Source: Serendipita indica DSM 11827 (Eukaryota > Basidiomycota > Agaricomycetes > Sebacinales > Serendipitaceae). From it: a stretch of 64,000 nt of DNA. How positions within the stretch are numbered: the stretch's first letter is position 1; the number at the start of each line of letters is the position of its first letter. The position numbers and the translations under genes were made by a program. The notes under the pieces were generated by a model. The model was not told where the DNA came from and did not search any database. It saw only the letters and a program-made list of their open reading frames with translations. Below are positions 1 to 15,016 of this stretch, piece after piece. The stretch lies in the NCBI GenBank assembly GCA_910890315.1, contig CAJVGD010000012.1, positions 930,001 through 994,000 of the forward strand. Reading direction: 5' to 3'.

Positions 1-524
1 CCATTGTAGGTACCTATCATCAAGTTAGAGGCAGTTGTTGAGAGGTTATAAGACGAACGGCAGTAATATCCAGAAAGATGAATTGTACTGTAAATGGTCG
101 TCAGATCTAGGGCTCAGAGGTGGGTAAGAAACCTACTTTCTGCCGATGACCTCTGCCTTGACGCGAGCGGGACTAGTGATCACAATGTCATGCATACTAG
201 ACTCAATCTTTCCAGTATAAGAAAGTATAGAGGATCAAAGCGCGGCATCCTACTCACTTTTCCCGGCGTCAACGAGGTCAGAGCAAACTTTCTGTGGCCG
301 CTTTGAATGTCTTCTTTCTCTCCGCCGGCTTCACTCGACTCATCGTCCGAATCGAACATGTCTTGTATGTCGAGCATTACGGTGCAGCGCGAATTTTCAT
401 CCTCGAGTTGTGCGTCAAACGCCGCATTTGTGATTCGGAGGTCAGCAAAGGGCGGAATACTGAAGATGTATTCCTTTCTTGGGACGAGCTGGATGCACCA
501 AGTGCTAATTGGCGGAGCGGACAT
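1..524 (-). CDS. Fpr3/Fpr4-like protein, nucleoplasmin-like N-terminal domain (partial)
   Basis: The gene begins at the ATG at 522-524 and runs off the left edge. The first exon carries WCIQLVP, then DLRITNAAF, then an acidic run (FDSDDESSEAGGEKE) and SLTPGK. This is the order seen in the nucleoplasmin-like domain of nucleolar FKBP prolyl isomerases (yeast Fpr3/Fpr4), which act as histone chaperones. A GTGAGT donor follows position 258. Two further exons (about 207-137 and from 87 leftwards) continue with DIVITSPARVKAEVIGR and NTIHLSG, matching the second half of that domain. The catalytic FKBP domain would lie beyond the edge and is not seen, so a nucleoplasmin-domain-only protein cannot be excluded. 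The residues after NTIHLSGYY fit the family less well. Confidence 0.6.
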
Positions 525-1127
525 GGCGAATACCAAAGTGGTCAAGAGCAAAGTTTGGATAGGTGGCGCCGTGGGAAATATTTCGAGAGAAATCCATGAG
601 TTTTATTCTAGAATGGATCTTGAGTCTGAACTTAGGCAATACCCCTTTCCATCCAGCAATCATTTCTCCACAAGTTGGGCGTGAAGTGGGCCAAGATGGA
701 CGTGGGGGAATCGTGACGGCGTGGCGGTTCACCTGACCATTGTTAACCACTTGGACACGACGTCGATTTGCCCACATTTCAAAGGCTATCGATACATCAA
801 CACTCGGGGCCAGAGAATCTCCTGGGGGTCTATATATGACATTGGTCATGCTCTGGCTGCTACAGGTCATCTAATCTGTCATAATTGGTCGATTGGCATC
901 CATCACAAGCCTTGGCCGGCAGGAATTAATTCAAATGTCTTTGATTCTCCACTTCAGAACAGCCTTGACGGGCTTCCCCCACCACGGAGACGTGCAATCC
1001 CCGCAACACCTGGCCACATAACGAGCCCACTATGTCCTCCTCCACTCCCAAAAGGGCCTGGATATAGAGGATGATGCAGGCCACATAAAAGGACCCTGTC
1101 CTGGGGGAGAACCCAAGCATACTCGCC
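525..1127. promoter_or_regulatory. Divergent intergenic region with TATA-like element before the amino-acid oxidase
   Basis: This 0.6 kb lies between two divergently transcribed genes. A CATAAAAGG element at 1084-1092 sits about 36 nt before the oxidase ATG and is a plausible TATA box for that gene. Open frames here on both strands have no coding character. Nothing else was recognised. Confidence 0.4.
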
Positions 1128-3213
1128 ATGGATCGCATCGACGACATCTCAGAACAGCTCCATAACACATGGCGTATTCAATATGCGAGGCAACTTATCG
1201 AAAACTCCCAAGCCGCCTGGCACAAAGGTCATGGATATCCTCCTAGTGCTATGAAAGCGGCTGCCCCAGCCGAGAAGGTAAGACGCCCAATCAAGATTGG
1301 TATCCTTGGAGCCGGTGCTGCTGGAATGTACGCTGCAATGATCATCGATTCCCTCAAAAGCCCCGACTTTACCTACGAAATTTTGGAAGCGAACCCAGAA
1401 CGTGTCGGAGGGCGTCTTTACACGCATCACTTCTCAGATGGTCCAAATGATTATTTCGTATGTCGACACATTCTAATCAGCTCTGACTCCCTAATACTCT
1501 CTAGGACGTTGGCGCCATGCGATATCCCTACATACCCTTCATGTATCACACGTTCTACCTTTTAGAACATGACCTCGGCATGACGGAGGCCGAGGACCCA
1601 ATGAACCCGCGCGAAGGGGAACTCATCAAATATTTCATGTCCATCGACAAGAATCTCAATCGGTACAACGGCAAAACGCTCACAAACGAGCAAGTCAAGA
1701 ACGGAGGTCCCGATCCCTTTGACACAGGCCTTCTTGACGAGACTGTTGAGCAGTTGCTCAATAACAAGTTTAGCGGCATGAAGGAGCAACTCGCCAACAA
1801 CTTTCAAGACGAATGGAACAAACTTGTCGGACTATACGACGCGCTTAGTATGCGCACATTCTTGGCCACTTCCAGCCCCGCTTATTCTCAAAAGGTCTGT
1901 AATGCCTCTTCGACAACTTGCTACGACTAACCTTGGTGTAGCTGATTACAACCATCGAGACCTTTGATTCTGGAACAACGTTCTATGACTCTGCTATGCT
2001 CGAGATGTTGATGGAGTCAATGGATTTCGAATGGCCAGTCCCGCCAGGCGAGGAGGTCAAGTGGTATTGTGTACAGTGTGTCACGTCCTATTTACGTTCG
2101 ACGGCTGATTCCCCTTGCTAGAGGTGGCTCTGGTGTCATTGCAGAGAGGATGAAAGCCAAAGTGAAGAATATCGAAATGGGCAAAGAAGTAACGAAAATC
2201 TCCGCCAACCTGGTCTCTGGCCACCACGAGTGGGAGAGTGTCGACGTCGAGGTCAACCACGATCCGACCTCCAAGAGGAGATATGACCACGTAATCTCGA
2301 CAATGCCGTTCGGGTGCTTCCGCAATATTGACACCTCGGAATGCCACTTGACATGGGACCTCGAAGTCGCTATTCGTTGTCTAAAGTACTCCAACTCTAC
2401 CAAAGTCGGTATGAAGTTTAAATCACGCTGGTGGGAGAAACACGGTCAGCGCGGTGGTGTTTCAAAGACTGATGGGTCAGTGGGATGCAAACACGCTGAG
2501 TCGCCATTGACAGACCAACAGACCCACTCGTTGCATCGTCTATCCCTCGTACGGGATTGACGGGGAAGATGCAACGATGATTGTCAGCTACACATGGGCG
2601 CAGGACGCAACACGCCTTGGTTCTCTGTGTCGCGGCAAAGGCACCCCAGCTGAGGAGACCCTTGTCGATATACTCCTCGATGATCTCGCAGTGATTCACG
2701 GGATAAAAATAGAGGACCTACGGGCAGAGTTTGTCGATTATTTCCCTTGGAACTGGGACGACAATCCGTACTCGGCAGGTAACCTACTTTCCCAAATGTA
2801 TTCTATGAGAGGCTGACGCCTCCGAGGTGCATTTGCTCTCTTTGGGCCGGGACAATTCTCTACGCTCTACCCCGAGGTCACACAACCGATGGGCGGCAGG
2901 CTGCATTTTGCCGGAGAGGCGACAAGTGTTCACCATGCTTGGGTCGTTGGTGCGCTTAACAGCGCGCTGCGTACTATCATTGAAATCGTAAGATCCCACG
3001 TGTGTCTTGATATCGCGCTTCTGACGTGATCTCCCGCAGCTGTTGGTCGAAGATCGATGGGAGGAGTTTAAGCCACTCCTCAAAGAACGAATCAAGTATG
3101 ATGACGAGATTGACATCAGGAATATCGACATTCTCGAAGAACAGATCAGAATTGGCCGCCAAAAGGGCAAAATTACGCAGAAACGCATCGATATGCTCAA
3201 TGTGACATCTTGA
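1128..3213 (+). CDS. FAD-dependent L-amino-acid oxidase (flavin amine oxidase family)
   Basis: The predicted enzyme oxidises an L-amino acid or amine to the 2-oxo acid with release of ammonia and hydrogen peroxide. Exon 1 has a Rossmann dinucleotide motif GILGAGAAGMYAA, followed by ILEANPERVGGRLYTH, the FAD ribose-binding stretch of this family. Exon 2 opens with DVGAMRYP, the usual substrate-side motif of amino-acid oxidases. Near the C-terminus, GGRLHFAGEATSVHHAWVVG is the conserved FAD-closing segment (FAGE-T---GW/AWV-GA). At least six short introns interrupt the gene. The ATG at 1128 is 36 nt after a TATA-like element, and the stop is TGA at 3211-3213. No signal peptide is visible, so it is probably intracellular. 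The junction near 2055-2120 is hard to place by eye. Substrate specificity is not readable from sequence. Confidence 0.85.
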
Positions 3214-3246
3214 TTGACTCAATGAAATGTAGATTGCAAATGAATT

Positions 3247-4747
3247 CTAGCTGTCTGCCTGATTACTTACGAGAATAATGATAGGTTGGTCCCATGGAGT
3301 GACCAGCCGAGCGACGAGGAGGAAGACTGTGCAGAAGAGCGCTACATAGAGATGGAGGACGACAAGAGGTACAAACCATGAAGGGTATAACGGCGAGTCA
3401 GGATCGTCTTGAGAGCGCAAGGCGTTGGAAGTTGCCATACGAATCCAGTGGACAGTCTTCGAGGAAGCGGATTGGTACATGGACGTGAAGTGTTCAAAAT
3501 GAGTGATCCCTGTCTTGGATGGTGCTCCGAGGGAAAAGGCAATGCATGAAATGATAGCCCGTCCAAACAGGTCAAGCTGTGATAGGACAATTGAAGCGTT
3601 GGTGATTGTACCCTTGATTCGCTTCAGTATCGGTATTTGATGTGCAAGAGGGTCTAGGTGTTCTTTCGAGTACATGTCCGAGGGCGGAAGGGGCGACGCT
3701 GTTCGTTGATCGCCATCTTCGGGAGGAAAGTCATCGGGCGCGAGTATGGATTCGAGCCTCTCGTGCAGATGGTGACTAAATTGTTCCTTTGCTACCGGGG
3801 AAAGTCGACTCGAACGTGCCACGCTGGAATCAGTCTCTATCGTTGGGGGAGAGAAGTAACTTTTGAGAAGAGGTTCATCCTTTTGCTGGCTCATTTGAAC
3901 CTTTTCGACAAGCAAGCGAAGACTGGATGATGTAGTCCCTGTTGATCGTTGGTCTAGGACTGGAATACTTTCAAATGGTGCATCCATCGGTGGGATATTT
4001 TCCTTATCTGGTGCCGGCACGCGAGCATTTAAAGGTGTAGTGGGCTGCAATGGACCCGAATTTCGAGACGGTGTGACTTCTGGAACGGCTGTAGGGTACA
4101 TTCCAGCGCGCACAATGATTGCACGTGGGTTACCACTGAGGAGGGAAACTGTACATATAGATCCAGTTGTTGTATCCATCTAGATTCTATGAGACTTACG
4201 GTAGCCTTTCTGGATTGCCGCCCTGACGGCTCGAGAGTCGCAAGTCGCGGTTTCCCATGACTCGCGGGGGACATGTAGGTAGACGACAACGTCCTCACCG
4301 AGGCGCTGAAAGACTTGAGCGCTGCGAATCAGACGAGAGGAGGACCTACCACCCGCATCGTAATGTCGGCATGGGTGCAGTTGGGTCTAATCTGTTGGGA
4401 ACTAGGTCTGAGTGGTGGCTATAGAAGGATTGATTACAAACATGAACACAGGGAGTACCTTCCCTGCTTGTGCGCCTCTGCCACCGATAGGATGGGCCGT
4501 TTGGTTCCCTGAGCCACGAGAGTCTTCCAAACGGGTTGAGAGCGACAGGATCGATACTTAGAATGCGCCCAAAGATTTCAGCTTGCTGCGGAGACATTCT
4601 AGGAGGAACGACATCGGCAGGATGCTCGCTGTGGCAGGACGAGGACGTCTGCTGGACGGGACTCATGTAGCGAACTGGCAAGCCCTGTACAAAGATGTGA
4701 TTCTGTGTGCTTGTAAGATTATCTTCGGGGATGTAAAATTTGGCCAT
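3247..4747 (-). CDS. Uncharacterised protein with C-terminal membrane segment (paralogue of the gene at 43.4 kb)
   Basis: I do not recognise a named family. The gene starts at 4747 with [11 protein letters not shown] and contains [13 protein letters not shown], then [20 protein letters not shown], then [12 protein letters not shown]. The same three blocks, in the same order and with similar spacing, recur in the gene at 43424-44797, so the two are paralogues. The middle is proline- and serine-rich and low in complexity. The last 60 residues carry one strongly hydrophobic stretch ([20 protein letters not shown]), a likely membrane anchor that the paralogue lacks. Introns lie near 4460-4410, 4360-4300 and 4195-4135; the second is difficult to place. 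The gene shares a 69-nt divergent intergenic region with the proteasome gene PUP1. Confidence 0.7.
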
Positions 4748-4816
4748 TGTCCAAGATCAACCAGCGTGTTTGGCCCAAATAGTAGACGCGTTTTGTCGCG
4801 CACCTCGTCGCCGCCC

Positions 4817-5798
4817 ATGGCTAGCATCTACAACAAGCCTGGCTTTGACTTTACAAACGTCGTCCGCAATTCATTTCTCGAGACGAAGGGAATCCATCTC
4901 CCAAAGGCAACGAGCACGGGCACCACAATTGTAGGATGCTTGTTCAAAGACGGCGTCGTTCTCGGTGCAGACACACGAGCGACAAATGGTCCAATTGTTG
5001 CAGACAAGAATTGCGAAAAGGTAGGGCTTTCTGCGCCGGCCAGCGTCGAAGTGGCTGATTGCGCGTACTCGTCCAGATTCACTACATCGCCCAGAACATC
5101 AGATGCTGTGGTGCGGGAACTGCTGCAGATACAGAGTTTACAACCGCATTGATATCGTCTAATATCGAGCTGCATGCCCTATCCACTGGTCGCATCCCAA
5201 GAGTGGTCACGGCAATGACCATGCTCAAGCAAATGCTCTTCAGGTCTGTTTCTTACTGCTATCCTTCCCCCTGGACATACTGACACCTTGAAAGGTATCA
5301 GGGAAACATTGGTGCTGCCCTGGTGCTCGGAGGTGTAGACGAGACTGGTCCAAACCTTTTCACTGTCGCCCCGCACGGTTCGACAGACAAATTGCCGTAC
5401 GTAACGATGGGATCAGGAAGTCTCGCGGCAATGTCGATATTCGAAACGGAGTGGCAAGCCGGTCTTGACGTGTGTCCATCTCTACCAAAATGTGTTTCAA
5501 CGACCTGACGCGATGATTATAGCGCGATGCCGCCGTAGCTCTCGTCTCGAAGGCCATTCAAGCCGGTATCTTCAACGACCTCGGCTCAGGATCCAATGTC
5601 GACGTATGCATCATCACCAAAGACCGCACAGACATGTTGCGCAACTACTTGACACCCAATGAGAAGGTGGAGAAGGAAAAGCACTACAAGTTTAGGCGTG
5701 GCACGACCGACTGGAAGAAAGACCGGGAGATTGTCGTCTTCCACGAAGAGGTTAGACCAATTGGAGCTGGAGGTACTGATGCGATGGATACATCATAA
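4817..5798 (+). CDS. PUP1: 20S proteasome subunit beta type-2 (PUP1 / PSMB7 orthologue)
   Basis: This is the trypsin-like catalytic beta subunit of the 20S proteasome. The propeptide ends before TGTTIVG, which places the nucleophilic threonine in the expected position. The family signatures [67 protein letters not shown] and [15 protein letters not shown] are all present. Four exons (4817-5020, 5077-5243, 5295-5469, 5523-5798) sum to 822 nt, giving 273 residues, a normal length for the family. It is divergent from the gene at 3247-4747 and followed 94 nt downstream by RIX7 on the same strand. Confidence 0.97.
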
Positions 5799-5892
5799 AC
5801 GAGTTCATGGTTCCTAAATAAATCATTGATACGATTCTGAACCCAACCATCTCGCGACCCCAACCATTGTAATCTTGGGCCCCGCATAAATT

Positions 5893-8396
<2,504 letters not shown>

Positions 8397-8410
8397 CTTC
8401 AACTCTTTAT

Positions 8411-10003
8411 CTACAAGTCCCCAACTTTCTTTACGCCGATGACTACTCTTTCATTCCTCCTCCAAAAGTCTACCAGGATCTCAGCAGTGCGACTTGGATC
8501 ATCCTAGGCCACTCTTCAGAACACAGAAATGTGTATTGGTGCATAGCTACCTCATGTAACATATGCCCTACGTCGGGAATGACCTCCATCTGAAATTTTC
8601 CTTGCATTTGACCAATCATGAGCTCCTTGTCCAGTCGATCCGTGCCGGCCAGGACCAAGAGTCGTGCGGATCGGCAAGCGAGAAATCGGGATGAAAGTGA
8701 TTTGAACCAGCCTAAACGGTCAGCGCTGCGACTCAAGATCTGCTTTGAAAGCTCACTGGTCCAATATGGAGCCGTAGATCTCAAAGGCGTTCTCCAAACC
8801 CAGGGGTGGTCCGATTCGCCGTCCTCTGATTTGACAAAGATGGCGGGGATAGATATACGAGCAGAAAAGGCGTTACGAATGGTATGAGAAGTAATGCTTC
8901 AAGGGAATCAATGGTGACAGTGACAGCACTACACCTACTTACTGCCACTGTATTGCTTCCTCTACTGAAGAGAATCCAGCAGGCCGAGAGTCAAGTAAGC
9001 TCGTCATGATGGGCAATGCCTCGAGAGCGGAGCCTATATAAATGTCAGAACGGAGGCCAACTATACATCCAATTAGTGTGAGCACACCTTCCACGACGTC
9101 GAGGACGGCGGTACCACCAACCTTGTAGCCACTCTCTTGAAGGATAGGACACGCTTTGACACATACAGCGCCTCCCATACTGTGACCGACCAACTAGGGA
9201 GTATTGAAACTTGAATGGAGTAGACTACTCGACTCGCCACTCACCAGAAATGTTGAAGCTTCCTGTGGATTCGGAAAGAGGGAGCTCAATAATGCAATAA
9301 AGTCCCTTGTGAGCGTATCAATGTCGAGATCCTCGTCCGACTGTCCCTCAAGTGGCATCGTCTTTCCTGATTCAGGAACAATGATGAGGCACAGATCTGA
9401 TCCTGGAGAGCATTTTACCATGTCTCCTTGCGTCAAACGCAAGCACGCCACATTCGCCACCCGAGAATTTGACCACTTCTTTAGCAAAACAAGCAAAGCT
9501 GAGGCCTGAGTACCTGAAGGGCGGTTATTACATATAAAGTGAAGAAGCAAACGGTACATCGATATACATACCCAGCACCGTGGTGGCACACCATGACGGT
9601 TGTAGGCTCGTCGATTGTTTTTCCTGCAGGAACAATTGGAGGGGAATAATATGCTCTGATATCTATTCCCCGTGCCTCCAATTTGATATTGACTGCCTGT
9701 ACAAAGTATCCAGAGGCAGAGATTGGACTAAACTGCGAAAGATCTGGGCCATGGACGCTGCGCAGACCTCTCTTGGGCGCGACAGAGCTGTAGAAGATCT
9801 ATTTTTTAGATTTTTAGGACAGTATATCTCCTGTGAACATACCGCGGACCGGGTGGGAGCATCTTTGGCAGCGACGCAATTGTGGACATGGCCTCTTCAC
9901 GCTCTTCCACGTCCTGTTCATCATCGTATGGAGGTGCCACAGTTGGCAAGTACGGAAGCTTGGCTATGCGAGCTTGCATTGCTGACTTTTGTAGACCAGA
10001 CAT
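8411..10003 (-). CDS. PPE1: Protein phosphatase methylesterase 1 (PPE1 / PME-1)
   Basis: The enzyme removes the carboxyl methyl group from the C-terminal leucine of the PP2A catalytic subunit. It is an alpha/beta hydrolase. The protein starts with MSGLQKSAMQARIAKLP, the usual PME-1 opening, and continues with RAYYSPPIVPAGKT, CHHGAGYSALSFA, the nucleophile elbow VGHSMGGAV, the RLLVLAGTDRLDKELMIGQM segment and the histidine segment PDVGHMLHEDDPSR. At least seven short introns split the gene. The ATG at 10001-10003 is chosen because the conserved opening begins there. The C-terminus ends in RRNERVVIGVKKVGDL, with the stop at 8411-8413. Confidence 0.93.
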
Positions 10004-10312
10004 GGTATCGGAGAGAGAAAATGCAGGACGTAAACAACACACTTGACGAGAGGTTGGCTCAAATAATCACAAATTTACCGTACCATACACAGACGAGTAA
10101 TAGCTAGCGTGTAGAAAATATGGGTAAATGCAAGACACGGAGAAAGAAGCGGGCCGTGTGTCTAGATCGTATCCCCACGTTAGCACGCATGCTACACAAC
10201 CCAGCCAAAGCAGTTCAAAGAGATGCAAGCGGGGAAAATGCAAATCAAGGTCGATATAAGAAGTGGACAGTGGCGCAGCGTTCGCCGAGGAGTGGACGAT
10301 TCGCACATTTTT

Positions 10313-12121
10313 CTACTGTGCCTTGCCAATGTCTTCACCAGTGTGATTCGGGGCCATCGAGTCCCGGTAAGGGTTGTTGCTCGTACTCATCGTGTCCGAT
10401 CGCTGACGAAGGCCGAGACCTTGAGTCATCGTAGGTCCATAGAGCGTCCGCATGGTTGAAGGAGCGCCAGGTGCAACGGCAGTCGGTGGTGCGGCGGGAC
10501 GAGTAGCAGCATAGGCACGGAAGGCGGCATCTGGTGACATGTCGAAACCGGCGGCGGCTGCAATGCCAGGGCCAGCAGCAAACCCAGAGAACGGCGAGGC
10601 AGTTGTCGTGACAGGAACGAACTGTGGAGTACGAGACGCATAATTGCGGAGAGCCTCGTCCGGATCAGCATTATTTGACGGAGGGTTGAAGAATGAAGGA
10701 GCGTTGGAATCTGTGACGATGCTATCCGTATTTCCAGAGTATGCGCCGATGGAGTACGTTGACTCTCGGGTCATAGCGACGGCAGGGGCAGCTGGCGACG
10801 TTTCATTCGCACGCATCACTGGAAATTTTTCATATCAGTATTGGTAGGATAGGCTGAGACGTAGATGCACGCACTGGCAAGGGCAGGTAAAGTGTCCACA
10901 TCCTGACCGATAGCAACACTAGCCCGACCATGATTGGCTTCACCAGCACTCAGACGATCCTGAATGGCGGCATCGTCCAAAGCAAAAGCGCCTGTGCGTT
11001 GGGTAGGGCTCAACGTCTCGCCATCCTTCTCCTCTGCAAACTGGGATTTGCGGTAGGCTGCGGGAAGGGGAGGAACAGCTGGTCGATCAAACGACTTATC
11101 AAAGGTGCTGTCGGCAAACGAGACTCGCGAGGTGCGCGACTGTTCCGTTGATGTGTTCCTGGTGCGAGTCTGGCGCATCTCCTGGGGTGGATCAACTTGG
11201 TACGTGGACTGTCGGCCAAAGAAACTGCTGGAGCGCGTGTTACGATCTCCGGCGCCGCTGAAAGCCATCGAATGGCGAATAGCAGCGGCAGCACCGGCCG
11301 CGGAGATGGGAGCCCAGTCTGCACCTGGGGCAATGGACATGCGCTGGTCGAGGTTTTCTCTATACTCCTTGCGTCTAGCAGCCTCTTTCTTTCTGGACCA
11401 GAAGACGTAGGCGCCAATACACGCGGCGATGAAGAGAATCGGCACAAGAACGGCGGCGGCAACCTGTCCCTTTGTCATGCCACCGTGAGAGCCATTCGAG
11501 GTCGAGGTAACACTGCTGGACGAGTGCCCGCTCAAAAGGTTCCCATTTGAACCAGAGCCTGTGGCTACAGAAGGCTGCGTCTTGTTATATATGCCTGTCC
11601 ATGAAGGTCCGCTAGGGAGAGTCTCCACGAGAAACTCTGGAGTGTTTTCCTCAGAGTTTGCCGAGATGCTGACCTGTAGTTCCAATTTTGCAAGGTTGTT
11701 GAATTGTTCGGGGACGAGAGCGACCTGGAAGCGTTGAGGTTTTGCGGCTGTACAGCGCGTGAGAGGGACTGACCTCCTTAGAGCCTGTGGTACCGTCGAC
11801 GTTGGCCCAAACTCCAACACTTCCATTACTCGACTGTAATGACGGGGAGGTGAGCTTGATCCGGATGACAGAGTTTGGGAGACAAGAAGGGTTCCATTCG
11901 ATGGTAAACTTGTCGTTGAGATTGACAGTGCTACCGCTCTTCGGGGACTTGTAGATACTATCCACACCGCAATCTCCTTTAAAATTATCTCGTCAGCTCA
12001 TCCGTTTGTTGTCGGAGCTTGCCAAGGACTGACCAGGGGCGCGCTTGACGACGGCGGGAGACGCCCTGCGCTCGCGGAAAGCGTCGAAGGCAGACCGAAA
12101 ATTGAAAGAGTGCTTCGGCAT
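10313..12121 (-). CDS. Single-pass membrane protein with extracellular beta-type domain and Ser/Ala-rich cytoplasmic tail
   Basis: No named family was recognised. After a basic start (MPKHSFNFRSAF) an intron joins to GDCGVDSIYKSPKSGSTVNL, followed by a domain of about 150 residues with FTIEWNPSC and repeated alternation typical of beta strands, similar in style to Ser/Thr-rich fungal cell-surface proteins. A Ser/Gly/Thr linker leads to one clear membrane segment (VAAAVLVPILFIAACIGAYVFW) followed by a positively charged stop-transfer (SRKKEAARRKEYREN). The tail of about 330 residues is rich in Ser, Thr, Ala and Pro. No clear N-terminal signal peptide is visible. A sensor or cell-wall protein role is an inference from architecture only. 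Confidence 0.8.
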
Positions 12122-12613
12122 TGGGTTAAAGAGTGTACAGAAGATAATTCCGTGCGGTTATCAGAGGGGGATTATGACCGAAAGTTGGTTCGGGCTTGAA
12201 ACAAGGAGCGGGACGGCCGAGGGGGGCCTTGTCGAGGTGAGCTTATAGCAATAAAGACGAAGATTTAATGGACGAGATTGATCGCTGGCTACTGCTGGAC
12301 GAGCAGAGACGGCGAGCCCGACGGGGTTTGAGTACAAGCGTAATAACCTCCCGCGACCCGGTCATCGCCTCTTGGATTCAGGTGCTCGCAACAAAAAGGG
12401 GACGCAGGAAACAAAAGGTTTATAAACGAGAAGAATGTAAGAGGATATAAGTTCGTAGTGAAGCATTGGATGCAGAGCGGAAAAGGGGAGAAGAAGACGG
12501 AGACTATAGTCAGAGACCAACAGATGATAGACGACCTGGCAGATGATGTGATTACGAGCGCGCAATAAATCCGTGCTGTCGTCGTCGTCGTCGTCGTCGT
12601 CCCCACGGTCGCT
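12122..12613. other. Intergenic region with a (GTC)8 microsatellite
   Basis: This holds the promoter of the membrane-protein gene to its left and the 3' untranslated region of CDC42 to its right. Eight uninterrupted GTC triplets lie at 12578-12601, ending 12 nt past the CDC42 stop on that gene's strand. No gene is seen. Confidence 0.6.
12578..12601. repeat. (GTC)8 trinucleotide repeat
   Basis: Eight perfect GTC units on the plus strand (GAC on the other) lie directly downstream of the CDC42 stop codon, within the expected 3' untranslated region. Confidence 0.95.
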
Positions 12614-13598
<985 letters not shown>

Positions 13599-13735
13599 GC
13601 TCGCTGGCGGGAACGACGACGACGACTTGGGTGCAAAACAAGTTCGTCTCAATCACCACCGTCACCAGCCGCCCATAGCCAGCACGAGCATTCTAAACCT
13701 ATTTACAGCCATTATTCTTGTCTATCCAGCAGTCT

Positions 13736-14893
13736 ATGGATCCCGCTCCGCTCGACGACGCTGCCTTGGACAGTCTGGAGCTCATGTTCCCCGTGAGTCT
13801 CGTCCTTTTAATTCTCTTTTCGCGTATTTACTCTGAGATGCTCCTCTTAGGAGCCTGAGCGTCCCAAATCTCCCCCACCCACCGTCCAACGCTACGAACG
13901 TGACATTCCCCCAGGCAGCGGTCAATCGCGCGGAAATCGCACGCTGGAGATCCGTTTGGTTGGTCAGCATCCTCTCTGGGGTCATCATTTGTATTCTTCT
14001 GCGCTTGGGACCGAGTGGCAGCGATCCCTGACAGTGTCTCCAGATGGAACGCTGGAAAGACGCTCGCTGCCTATTTAGACACTCATTGTGACCAAATCTG
14101 CAAGGATAAACGTATCCTCGAGCTTGGTGCCGGAGGAGGCCTCCCCAGTCTCGTCGCTGCATCCAATCAGGCCAGCGAGGTGCGTAGACAATCGTGGGCC
14201 AGTGGCTGCATTGAAACAAAGACAGGTCATCATCACAGACTATCCTGATCCCGCTCTCGTCGACAACTTGCGCCTCAACGTCCAAGCCAATCTCACCGAA
14301 GAGACGAAACAGAAGACGACCGTCAAGGCGAGCTTCTCTCATGGAGACCGAAACTCAAAAATCTAACAGATGGGTGCCAGGGGTTTATCTGGGGGGCCGA
14401 TCCGACGGATCTTGTCGCACGCGGTCCGTTCGACGTCGTCATTTTGGCGGACCTCGTCTTCAATCATTCACAGGTGCGGTCATCATCTTTGGACATACGC
14501 TACGCATCTTTCCTGATATACGAGACAGCACGAGGCACTGATTCGGACATGCAACCAAGTGCTCCGCTCATCTGATACACCGGCGGCGATGACACCGTGC
14601 GTCTTGGTGTTTTACACGCACCACCGGCCATGGCTCGCGTCCAAAGACATGGAATTCTTCCAAAAGGCAGCGGATGAAGGCTGGATATGTGAAAGGATCG
14701 TCACAGAGTATACAGGGGTCAGGGCACTTGGCAAACCCCCCTCGCGCCGCAAAACTGACCAGACGGCCTGCAGGCAATGTTCAAAGAGGATGCGGGAGAT
14801 GAAAAAATACGCGGAACAGTGCATGGATGGAGGCTGCAGAGACGAGCGGAGGGCCCAGTTGACAGGAGCGTGTACAAAGTCCTTAGCTTGTAG
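13736..14893 (+). CDS. EFM7: EFM7-like protein lysine/N-terminal methyltransferase
   Basis: In yeast Efm7 (Nnt1) methylates the N-terminus and Lys3 of translation elongation factor eEF1A. The protein starts MDPAPLDDAALDSL, then after an intron shows HPLWGHHLWNAGKTLAAYL, the SAM-binding motif ILELGAGGGLPSLVAA, then ITDYPDPALVDNLRLNV and ILADLVFNHSQHEALI. These are the family signatures in order. The end is DEKIRGTVHGWRLQRR followed by about 18 residues. Introns of 50-60 nt lie near 13793, 13990, 14180, 14330, 14470 and 14720. It is divergent from CDC42 and ends 123 nt before the Msb1/Mug8 gene on the same strand. Confidence 0.88.
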
Positions 14894-15016
14894 CATACTT
14901 GACCTTCGCCGTTCCGTTGCAGCCAGCGGCAGCCTTAAGACCTGGACGTCTTCACGCTGGCCAGTGATCTTTCTTAGCTTTAACTTGGTCAAACTCGGTG
15001 GTGGATCCTCGTTACA

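Noticed and set aside
505-870. 121-codon minus-strand open frame upstream of the Fpr-like gene
   Set aside because: It overlaps the Fpr-like first exon in another frame and has no recognisable feature.
13782-14342. 186-codon open frame on the minus strand
   Set aside because: It is antisense to EFM7, whose SAM-binding motif is on the plus strand here.
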